DNA of 14,845 nucleotides from Bacteroidales bacterium. GTDB lineage: Bacteria; Bacteroidota; Bacteroidia; Bacteroidales; ML635J-15. Shown piece by piece: positions 1 through 6,124 of the stretch (its first letter is position 1; each line of letters begins with the position of its first letter). The DNA lies in contig SLSH01000276.1 in the NCBI GenBank assembly GCA_007130555.1, positions 1 through 14,845 on the forward strand, given 5' to 3'. The position numbers were made by a program, and so were the translations under genes. A model generated the notes under the pieces. It searched no databases and was not told where the DNA came from. It saw nothing but the letters and a program-made list of their open reading frames with translations.

Positions 1-427
1 AAAAAAACGGGGGAGAGTAGTAATACAGACTTTTGACATAAATCATACGGTTTTAAAAAATGTAATAAATAATGATTATAAATCATTATACGAAAGCCAG
101 ATTGCAGAAAGAAAAATATTCAAATATCCGCCCTTTAATTTTTTTATTATAATCAGATTAAAACATAAAAATGTCGTTAAATTGAATAAGGCGGCAGGTT
201 TACTTGCAAATAGTCTTAAAAAAGATTTATACGACAGAGTTAAAGGACCCGAAGAGCCTTTGATTAATAAAATCAAAAATGCTTATATAAAAAATATTCA
301 TATTCGTTTTGAGAAAGAAATTTCTGCCAAAAAATTAAAATCCGCTATCCTTAAAAAGTGCGATGCATTAAAGTCTGTTTCTGAATTTTCGTCTGTAAAT
401 ATACAGATAGATGTTGACCCGATTTGA
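1..427 (+). CDS. priA: Primosomal protein N' (replication restart helicase PriA), C-terminal part
   Basis: This is the last 141 codons of a gene that begins before the window; the reading frame starts at base 2 and ends with TGA at 425-427. The visible protein opens with KRGRVVIQTF, continues with an ERKIFKYPPF segment and ends in QIDVDPI. These three blocks, in this order and spacing, are the conserved C-terminal region of PriA: the end of helicase lobe 2 followed by the C-terminal domain. PriA restarts stalled replication forks in the cytoplasm by recognising the fork and loading the replicative helicase through the primosome; its helicase motifs and zinc-binding cysteines lie upstream of the window. 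The stop codon directly abuts the stop of the convergent outer-membrane gene, leaving no intergenic terminator. The identification is from motifs only, but the pattern is distinctive. Confidence 0.93.
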   Translation, partial: KKRGRVVIQTFDINHTVLKNVINNDYKSLYESQIAERKIFKYPPFNFFIIIRLKHKNVVKLNKAAGLLANSLKKDLYDRVKGPEEPLINKIKNAYIKNIHIRFEKEISAKKLKSAILKKCDALKSVSEFSSVNIQIDVDPI

Positions 428-1048
428 TTAAAAATAATAATTTAACGAAATCTTCGTAAAAGTAGGACTTAAAGAATATTTATAAGTGTATTCGTATTTA
501 GTCGTGTAATAATATGTGCTGGATGTATAACTATATTTATGATAAAGATATCTTATCCCGAATTCTCCACCAATACTAAAATTTTCATCGAAGAAATATT
601 CTATTCCTACTCCAAATTCACCTCCAAAAATGTTTGTATTATTTATAATCTCTTTAAATCGTTTATCTTCTTCTTCGTTGTATTCGTATTTTCCGCTTAC
701 AAATGGTGTTGCAAAACTTAATGAAGCATAAGCCTGTAATTTGTTTTTTTCCAGTATAAAGTATTTAACTCCGATATTAGGGACATACAAATTACCTCTA
801 AAAATTTCTTTATCGGTAAATGAAACTACTTGATTTAAGTCCCAGTCAAATCTTTCTCCGCTTCTTTCGTAAGTGAAGTTTACGCTAAAAAACTGAAATC
901 CCACATAAGGTACAATTTTTTCATTTATTTTGTATCCGAAATATGCTTTGTTAAATCCTATTCCCGGAGATACCCCGAAAGAAAATTGCCCGTAACTGTT
1001 TATGCTTATAATTATAGCCATAAATGATAAAATTAATTTTGGTTTCAT
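428..1048 (-). CDS. Outer-membrane beta-barrel protein (porin-family-like), intact copy
   Basis: The 206-residue protein has a signal peptide (basic MKPK start, hydrophobic stretch, probable cleavage before Gln21 in NSYGQ). The mature part is rich in aromatic and glycine residues in alternating polar/apolar strands (for example GGEFGVGIEYFF and FSIGGEFGIRYLY) and ends in the aromatic terminus LNYYF, as expected for a beta-barrel inserted by the BAM machinery. The size fits a small 8-stranded barrel of the OmpA/OmpW type common in Bacteroidota. The function is unknown; no ligand or enzyme motif is visible. A strong promoter match lies at 1105-1135. The 5' half of the gene is repeated at 5040-5300 as a broken copy. 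Its 3' end touches the priA stop. Confidence 0.75.
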   Translation of the reverse strand: MKPKLILSFMAIIISINSYGQFSFGVSPGIGFNKAYFGYKINEKIVPYVGFQFFSVNFTYERSGERFDWDLNQVVSFTDKEIFRGNLYVPNIGVKYFILEKNKLQAYASLSFATPFVSGKYEYNEEEDKRFKEIINNTNIFGGEFGVGIEYFFDENFSIGGEFGIRYLYHKYSYTSSTYYYTTKYEYTYKYSLSPTFTKISLNYYF

Positions 1049-1104
1049 AAGATTAGTTTTTTAAGATTTATACATTACAGAATATTTATAATAAAATAAA
1101 GTGT

Positions 1105-1135
1105 CAAAAATAGTAATTTTTTGCAGAAAAACAAA
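1105..1135 (-). promoter_or_regulatory. Bacteroidota-type sigma promoter for the intact OMP gene
   Basis: On the minus strand TTTG (1132-1135) is followed after exactly 19 bases by TATTTTTG (1105-1112). This matches the Bacteroidota -33 TTTG / -7 TAnnTTTG pattern in every defined position. A start site near 1098 would give a leader of about 50 bases before the OMP ATG at 1048. The same promoter is conserved in the second repeat copy (5316-5346), which supports it as a real element. Confidence 0.6.
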
Positions 1136-1140
1136 GAATT

Positions 1141-1342
1141 TTATTCAATTATCTGATATTTCTCTTTGGCATATATAAACGATGAAGCGTCAAAATGCCA
1201 CCACTCTGTTCTTGCTACGGTAAATCCTGCACGCCCCATAATATTTATAAGTAAAATTCTGTTATCGGCTTGTTCCTGTGTTAATTTACCTTCTTCCAAA
1301 AATTTTTGTGTAAATCTTGGAAAAGCAAACTCTCCGAAATAG
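1141..1342 (-). pseudogene. 3' fragment of a VanX-like dipeptidase gene
   Basis: The minus strand encodes the last 66 residues of the dipeptidase at 5352-6107, from YFGEFAFPRF to KYQIIE, and ends with TAA at 1141-1143. The fragment keeps the EWWHFD block with one zinc ligand, but lacks the SIHNYGMAVD block with the other two, the signal peptide and a start codon, so it cannot be an active enzyme. Differences from the intact copy are few (Gly for Glu in IMxRAG, Phe for Leu in YFGExAF, Ile for Val in SFxYAK), indicating a duplication of moderate age. Upstream of the break the frame runs into unrelated sequence. Confidence 0.88.
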
Positions 1343-1411
1343 ATACTTGTGTTTGTTAGCGTTTCGTACTTTATTCTTTCAGTTTTTCGTCCATTATTTA
1401 TAGTTTCGTTG

Positions 1412-1727
1412 CTATTTATCTTTCATTTTACCAATACGGTATCCAAGGCTACTTTTTATTTTGTCAATAGCATCATTAAGGGCTTTCTCTTTTGTGCTGC
1501 TTTTGCCTGTGGCTAAAATGGGCTACAAACCCTCTACACTTGCTTCAATCTTGCATTGTATATCGTTTGTGCCTACTTTTTGTGCATTTTGGGATAAAAG
1601 ATGTATTTCAATGCGGGTAATTTTGTCGGCATAGCGTCTTAACTTACTATTTAATACTTTTAGATACAAATGTTTCTAAGTTTTCTGTACCTTGAGTGCT
1701 TTTGTCGATGTTGAACTGAATTTTCAT
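1412..1727 (-). pseudogene. Decayed HPF/RaiA-like ribosome hibernation gene
   Basis: From an ATG at 1727 the minus strand reads MKIQFNIDKSTQGTENLET, then hits stop codons after FVSKSIK. In the next frame the match resumes as RRYADKITRIEIHLLSQNAQ, passes a further in-frame TAG after ASVEGL, and continues as PILATGKSSTKEKALNDAID to a stop at 1412-1414. This order of blocks is that of the short HPF/RaiA proteins (about 100 residues) that bind the decoding centre of the 30S subunit and silence ribosomes in starvation or stress. One frameshift (total length 316 bases, one over a codon multiple) and at least one nonsense codon make it a pseudogene. It lies downstream of the ATPase and ATP-cone genes on the same strand, so it was probably the last gene of that cassette. 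Confidence 0.75.
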
Positions 1728-1742
1728 TTTTTTGTACAATTA

Positions 1743-1863
1743 ATTATTAAACTTTAAATTTCAAATTCCGGAGTTTTCTGTTCGTTCTTTTTTCTTTGAT
1801 AAGGCTTTAGAAGTAAATAAGTCAATAAAAAATGTAACTGTAATAATCACAATAAGAGGTGCT
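1743..1863 (-). other. Unassigned short reading-frame remnant
   Basis: Between the two pseudogenes the minus strand has an open stretch reading PLIVIITVTFFIDLF and then a basic tail with SKALSKKKER, ending in TGA. It resembles the end of a small membrane protein: one hydrophobic segment followed by charged residues. No start codon or family was recognised. It may be the tail of a further cassette gene cut by a deletion, or chance. Confidence 0.25.
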
Positions 1864-2279
1864 TTAAATCAAAAAAACAGAACCCGTACTTTTACACTTC
1901 CTACATTTTTCGCTACAAATACAATTAGCAACGCAATTAACAATAGGTTGACAATTTGTTTTGGAGCCATGTCGCTTGAATATTTCGCCAATAAAATGCT
2001 CAAATGGATAACCGGTTGGACCGAGTTCAAACAGCGATTGTTTCAACTTGTAAAGCAAAGCATTTTTACGGTCATGATTCTTAAGCATCCGAAAAGCTAT
2101 GCCATATATCTTTTTTGTAGAAATACCCTCGTACAGAGAAGTTTCGATGTCGAATGCAATTAATTCCGAAGTTTTCTTATCTGCACCAGCTCTCTGAAGC
2201 GAGTATTTTAGTTTTGATACATCAAATAATTCTGATTTACCAAAGGTTTGCGTATCAATATTTTATCGTTATTGCTCAT
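1864..2279 (-). pseudogene. Truncated, frameshifted ATP-cone domain protein
   Basis: The minus strand starts at ATG 2279 with MSNNDKILIRKP. One frameshift near 2235-2245 then leads into KSELFDVSKLKYSLQRAGAD, LYEGISTKKIYGIAFRMLKN and LYKLKQSLFELGPTGYPFEH, stopping at 1864. This is the ATP-cone fold that begins a family of ATP-cone/restriction-endonuclease-like proteins; the ELGPxGYPFE block is typical. In that family a nuclease-like domain follows; here it is missing and the frame ends in a cysteine-rich stretch (CICSEKCRKCKS). The ATG lies inside the last codons of the ATPase gene (11-base overlap), a sign of former translational coupling. The frameshift and the missing domain make it a pseudogene. 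Confidence 0.72.
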
Positions 2280-4983
2280 ATTTTTTTCTGCGAAAATACT
2301 TGAATATTTCCATTGCCAATATCATAGGTGTCGCTAACACTAATATATACAACCATTCGTTAAAAGTAACGGGTTCAATTCGCAATATGTTTTGCATAAA
2401 TGGAATTTGCATGCTAAGTATATGGATACCTTGTGCAGCCATAACTCCAAATACAAGGATGATATTTCTTTTTATTGGCACTTTAAATGCCGAAACTCTT
2501 TCAGAACGGCAATTAAAAGCATGGAAGTTTTGCATAAACACCATGAGCAACAAGATAAGGTTGCGTGCGTGTATTTCATCCATTTGGGTGTATGTGTTTA
2601 AATAATACCACAGTCCAAAGACGATGAAGCCCATGGTTGCTCCCGATACAATGGTTTGATTGATCATAAAAGGGTTGAATATCCTCTCGGAGGGCTTGCG
2701 TGGAGGTCGTTTCATAGCTCCTGGTTCTCCTCCTTCGAAAGCAAGGGCAACGTCCTGTATGCCATTGGTAACTAAATTTAACCACAACAATTGTACGGCA
2801 AGTAGTGGCAGTGGCAACCCTGCAAAGATAGATGCCAGAAATAGGATAATTTCGGCCGCTCCTGTTGAAATTAATAGGTAAATTACTTTACGCACATTGT
2901 CGAAAGCAAAGCGACCCTCTTCAACACCAGCCACAATTGACGAAAAGTTGTCGTCCACCACAATCATTGAACCAACCTCTTTAGCCACATCTGTACCGGA
3001 GCCCATTGCCACGCCAATATTAGCACGTTTAAGTGCGGGGGCATCGTTTACGCCATCACCGGTAACAGCAACAAATTCTCCTCCACGAATTAACACATCT
3101 ACTATTTCTAATTTTTGGGTAGGAGAAACTCTTGCAAATACACTTGTTGATGCAACTAATTGTTGATAAGCAGGGCTATCGTATGCTCCTGCTTCGGCGA
3201 GCATTTGTCCGGTTACGACAAAGGTACTTTCATCGGCTATACCCAATTCACGTGCTATGGTTCCTGCTGTTTCGGGGTGGTCACCAGTTATCATAATTAC
3301 TTTTATTCCAGCTCCCCTGCACTGTTCAACCGATATTTTAGCTTCAGATCTTAAAGGGTCGATAAAGCCCACAAGTCCGTAAAAGATTAATGAAGGAATA
3401 TCTTCATTCTCATAAATTTCTTTTTTTTGATATTTTTTGTATTCGCTACTGGCAAAAGCCAACACTCTATAACCTCCTTTAGCTAAATGTTCCGCATCGG
3501 CAAGTATTTTGTTTTTATCTATTTTTTTTATCTCGCCATTAACGGACATAGTTGTACAAAAATCAAGTATAGTCTCAACAGCACCTTTTACTCCAATGAA
3601 AACCGAGTCATTTACATTGCAAAATGATGCAGAGAATTTTCGCTCCGATTCGTACGGAATCTTTCCAATCGGTTTTTCTTCTGTTAGCCATTTTTCGGGA
3701 TTTACTCCAAGCTTGTAACTCATACTCAAAAGAGCAACATCCATTGCATCGCCGTGATACGACCATTTTTCATTTTCTTTGGTTAATGAACCTTCATTGG
3801 CAAAAACAGCTATACGAACAATTTTTGCAATATCATCATTTTCTGAAACCTCAATTGATTTTCCTTGCGAATCAACAACTTTACCGTCTCCATTATAGCC
3901 TTGTCCTTCAATAGAGTAGCGGTTACTGTCGGGTAGTAGTATGATTTTTGCCGTTTGTTCGTTAACAGTAAGTGTACCCGTTTTGTCGCTGGCAATTACG
4001 GTGCAACTTCCCAAACTCTCAACCGATGTTAGTTTGCGGACAATTACATTCCTCTTTGCCATTCGTTTAGTAGCAATAGACAATGCCACAGTTAAGGCTA
4101 CCGGCAAACCTTCGGGAATAGCAGAAACAGCAAGAGCTACAATAAAAAAGAAGATTGCGGTTAAATCCATACCCTGCATTCTGAGTACAACTGCTAATAT
4201 AATACTGAGGGCAATAATAAAAATACTGATTTGCTTGATGAATTTTTCCATGCGTTGCACCAATGGTGGTTTTGCGGAAACCGACTCGGTTACATCCTGT
4301 GAGATTTTACCTACTTGTGTATTTATACCTGTGCAAACTATGACGCCTATACCACGTCCTTTTATCACGGTAGCACCGGCAAAAACCATGTTAGTTCTTT
4401 CGGCAACACCAAGATTTTTCTGCAATACGGCAATTTGTTTTTTTGCTGCTATGGATTCGCCGGTAAGAAAACTCTCGTCAATTTCCAATCCCGATACTTC
4501 AAGTAATCGCATATCTGCCGGGACTTTCATCCCCGATTCCATTAGTACTATATCGCCCGGTACAAGTTCTTCGGAAGGGACTTCCGTCTCTTTGCCATCC
4601 CTTCTTACTCTTGCTTTAATTTTCATTAATTTCTGTAAGCTACTGGCACTCCTCTCTGCATTGAATTCCTGATAGGTTCCTAATGCACTGTTAATGAAAA
4701 TAACCAGAAAAATGAATATGGCATCTTTCCCCTCGCCAATGGCTATCGATGCAACAGCAGCTGCAACAAGAATAAAGATTAATGGATTCAATAGTTGGTG
4801 CAGGATTATCTGCATGAGGGTTACTTTTTTACCCTCGGGCAATTTATTGACGCCGTAAAATTCCAGCCTCTTCTTTACTTCTTCCTGATTTAATCCTTTT
4901 TCAGATGTTTTTAATTTATTGAAGATTACTTCTTCACTAAATGCCTGCCAATGCTCTTTGGCTATTGTGTCTTGATGTTTCAT
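2269..4983 (-). CDS. Cation-transporting P-type ATPase (P2 / Ca2+-ATPase-like)
   Basis: The 904-residue protein is a full P-type ATPase of the P2 (SERCA/PMR1-like) group, which uses ATP to move cations across the inner membrane. In order: a short N-terminal cation-ATPase domain, TGES (174-177, actuator), PEGLP (290-294, helix M4), DKTGTLT with the phosphorylated Asp333, KGA (466-468, nucleotide site), MITGDHPE (564-571), TGDGVND (641-647), and C-terminal helices up to M10. Against SERCA, Glu309 and Glu771 of the calcium site are kept (Glu291, Glu711), as are Asn796 and Thr799 (Asn736, Thr739). Asn768 is replaced by Gly708 and Asp800 by Asn740, so the ion is uncertain. The gene looks intact, is visibly richer in G+C than its neighbours, and is flanked by long direct repeats, suggesting acquisition. 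It overlaps the ATP-cone start downstream. Confidence 0.93.
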   Translation of the reverse strand: MKHQDTIAKEHWQAFSEEVIFNKLKTSEKGLNQEEVKKRLEFYGVNKLPEGKKVTLMQIILHQLLNPLIFILVAAAVASIAIGEGKDAIFIFLVIFINSALGTYQEFNAERSASSLQKLMKIKARVRRDGKETEVPSEELVPGDIVLMESGMKVPADMRLLEVSGLEIDESFLTGESIAAKKQIAVLQKNLGVAERTNMVFAGATVIKGRGIGVIVCTGINTQVGKISQDVTESVSAKPPLVQRMEKFIKQISIFIIALSIILAVVLRMQGMDLTAIFFFIVALAVSAIPEGLPVALTVALSIATKRMAKRNVIVRKLTSVESLGSCTVIASDKTGTLTVNEQTAKIILLPDSNRYSIEGQGYNGDGKVVDSQGKSIEVSENDDIAKIVRIAVFANEGSLTKENEKWSYHGDAMDVALLSMSYKLGVNPEKWLTEEKPIGKIPYESERKFSASFCNVNDSVFIGVKGAVETILDFCTTMSVNGEIKKIDKNKILADAEHLAKGGYRVLAFASSEYKKYQKKEIYENEDIPSLIFYGLVGFIDPLRSEAKISVEQCRGAGIKVIMITGDHPETAGTIARELGIADESTFVVTGQMLAEAGAYDSPAYQQLVASTSVFARVSPTQKLEIVDVLIRGGEFVAVTGDGVNDAPALKRANIGVAMGSGTDVAKEVGSMIVVDDNFSSIVAGVEEGRFAFDNVRKVIYLLISTGAAEIILFLASIFAGLPLPLLAVQLLWLNLVTNGIQDVALAFEGGEPGAMKRPPRKPSERIFNPFMINQTIVSGATMGFIVFGLWYYLNTYTQMDEIHARNLILLLMVFMQNFHAFNCRSERVSAFKVPIKRNIILVFGVMAAQGIHILSMQIPFMQNILRIEPVTFNEWLYILVLATPMILAMEIFKYFRRKKYEQ

Positions 4984-5039
4984 TTTATTAAATTTTTATT
5001 CCATTATCAAGTTGTTGCTGTCTTTTTTTAGCATGAATG

Positions 5040-5300
5040 CTAACTCCTGTATTAGGGAGATATATACTGTCCGAAAACTCTTCGCTATCAGTATATGAAA
5101 CAATTTGTCCGATGTCCCAGTCAAATCTTTCTCCGCTTCTTTCTTAAGTGAAGTTTACGCTAAAAAACTTAAATCCCACATAAGACACTATTTTTTCATT
5201 TATTTTGTATCCGAAATATGCTTTGTTAAATCCTATTCCTAGAGATACCCCGAAAGAAAATTGCTCGTAACTGTTTATGCTTATAATTACAGCAGTAAAT
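5040..5300 (-). pseudogene. Broken 5' copy of the outer-membrane protein gene
   Basis: The minus strand matches the 5' half of the intact OMP gene, reading AYFGYKINEKIVSYVGFKFF and then a stop (TAA at 5144-5146, where the intact copy has TAC for Tyr in FTYERSG). After the stop it continues with ERSGERFDWD. Beyond base 5116 the similarity drops sharply: DIGQIVSYTDSEEF and YLPNTGVS against DLNQVVSFTDKEIF and YVPNIGVK. The start codon is gone because a 64-base deletion removed the leader and first codons. So the fragment is dead, and its two parts have different degrees of divergence. Confidence 0.85.
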
Positions 5301-5553
5301 AATAAAATAAAGTGTCAAAAATAGTAATTTTTTCCAGAAAAACAAAGAATTTTATTCAATTATCTGATATTTCTCTTTGGCATATACAAACGATGAAGCG
5401 TCAAAATGCCACCATTCTGTTCTTGCTACGGTAAATCCTGCACGTTCCATAATATTTATAAGTAAAATTCTGTTATCGGCTTGTTCCTGTGTTAATTTAC
5501 CTTCTTCCAAAAATTTTTGTGTAAATCTTGGAAAAGCAAGTTCACCGAAATAG
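5116..5553. repeat. Long direct repeat, right copy
   Basis: This is the partner of 841-1342 in the same orientation. It holds the 3' end of the intact vanX-like gene, the vanX-OMP spacer with its promoter, and the broken OMP start. The 64-base deletion relative to the left copy falls between short AT-rich matches (ATAAAAT), consistent with slippage. Confidence 0.9.
5316..5346 (-). promoter_or_regulatory. Duplicated OMP promoter now upstream of the ATPase
   Basis: TTTG (5343-5346) and TATTTTTG (5316-5323), 19 bases apart on the minus strand, are kept exactly as in the left copy, although the OMP start codon behind them is deleted. Transcription from about 5309 would run through the dead OMP fragment and reach the ATPase ATG at 4983 after about 325 bases. 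No closer promoter match was seen ahead of the ATPase. Confidence 0.5.
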
Positions 5554-6107
5554 TCAAATTCAGTTCCCATATCAAGTGGTTTCCCTTCAGGACAGGCAAT
5601 AGTAATATCTACTGCCATTCCGTAATTATGAATAGATCCCTTGTCGGGATGTGCCACGTACCAATGTTTGCGACTTTCATGAACATAGAGAGAATCCCAC
5701 ATTATTCGTTGTACAGACAAAGGGCGTGCTGCATCGTAAATAATAAATGTATATCCTGGTAATTCTTCTTGTAAAATATTATATGCTATTACAAGTTTTT
5801 CAATACATTCGTCCTGTAAATACGCATCGGTTAAATCGCCATATACGTTAAAACCGATAAAATTATCATCCGTACTGTATTTTAATTCAATTATTAATTC
5901 AGGTAACAGGTCTTTTACGTTTTTTAAATTCATTTTTATAAGATTTCGTTCAAGTTTACTTAATGCAGGGCGTATTTTAATGCTGTCAATTTTTGTGATT
6001 TTAAGTTTATCTGCAAACACCGGCTCAGAATTTTTGTAATAATTACATGATAAAACAGATAAACATATAATCAGACAGAGAAGAAAAATAACTTTTATTA
6101 AATACAT
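5352..6107 (-). CDS. VanX-like D-alanyl-D-alanine dipeptidase (peptidase M15D) lipoprotein
   Basis: The 251-residue protein carries the VanX/DdpX zinc peptidase motifs: YDAARP (Arg128, matching the catalytic Arg of VanX), SIHNYGMAVD with zinc ligands His160 and Asp167, and EWWHFD with the catalytic Glu231 and ligand His234. The enzyme is expected to cleave D-Ala-D-Ala or related wall peptides. The N-terminus is hydrophobic and ends in VLSC, so Cys21 is a probable lipidation site; this places the enzyme in the periplasm, unlike cytoplasmic VanX. No vanH, vanA or vanRS partner is present, so recycling of wall dipeptide is likelier than glycopeptide resistance. The glycosyltransferase gene ends 17 bases upstream, so the two are probably co-transcribed. 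The 3' end is duplicated at 1141-1342. Confidence 0.9.
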   Translation of the reverse strand: MYLIKVIFLLCLIICLSVLSCNYYKNSEPVFADKLKITKIDSIKIRPALSKLERNLIKMNLKNVKDLLPELIIELKYSTDDNFIGFNVYGDLTDAYLQDECIEKLVIAYNILQEELPGYTFIIYDAARPLSVQRIMWDSLYVHESRKHWYVAHPDKGSIHNYGMAVDITIACPEGKPLDMGTEFDYFGELAFPRFTQKFLEEGKLTQEQADNRILLINIMERAGFTVARTEWWHFDASSFVYAKEKYQIIE

Positions 6108-6124
6108 AAATTTATTGTTTTTTA

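Larger units (their letters stand above)
841..1342. repeat. Long direct repeat, left copy (vanX 3' end + spacer + OMP 5' part)
   Basis: This stretch aligns with 5116-5553 in the same orientation. By hand I count about 19 mismatches over about 438 aligned bases (about 96% identity), plus 64 bases near 1030-1097 that are absent from the right copy. It contains the 5' half of the intact OMP gene, its promoter and the last 66 codons of a vanX-like gene. Homology stops sharply at 1342, inside vanX; at the other end it fades into weaker similarity towards about 766. Confidence 0.9.
1343..5039. other. Inserted, partly eroded ATPase / ATP-cone / HPF cassette
   Basis: This stretch lies between the two long direct repeats and matches neither of them. 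All its recognisable genes point leftwards: the intact P-type ATPase, the ATP-cone pseudogene, an unassigned remnant and the HPF-like pseudogene. No transposase, integrase or short terminal inverted repeat was seen, so the entry route is unknown. The boundaries are set where similarity to the repeat copies ends: sharp at 1342/1343, approximate near 5040. Removing it together with one repeat copy would give a simple vanX-OMP-priA order, which I infer to be the ancestral state. Confidence 0.6.

Noticed and set aside
3941..4672. Long open frame on the plus strand (243 codons) opposite the ATPase
   Set aside because: It is antisense to the conserved core of the P-type ATPase, has no recognisable domain, and its threonine/serine/isoleucine-rich translation is that of a reverse-frame shadow.
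1343..5039. Insertion sequence or integron
   Set aside because: No transposase, integrase or terminal inverted repeats were found; the flanks are long copies of host genes instead.
5352..6107. Vancomycin resistance operon
   Set aside because: Only a VanX-like enzyme is present, with a lipoprotein signal and no ligase, dehydrogenase or two-component system nearby.
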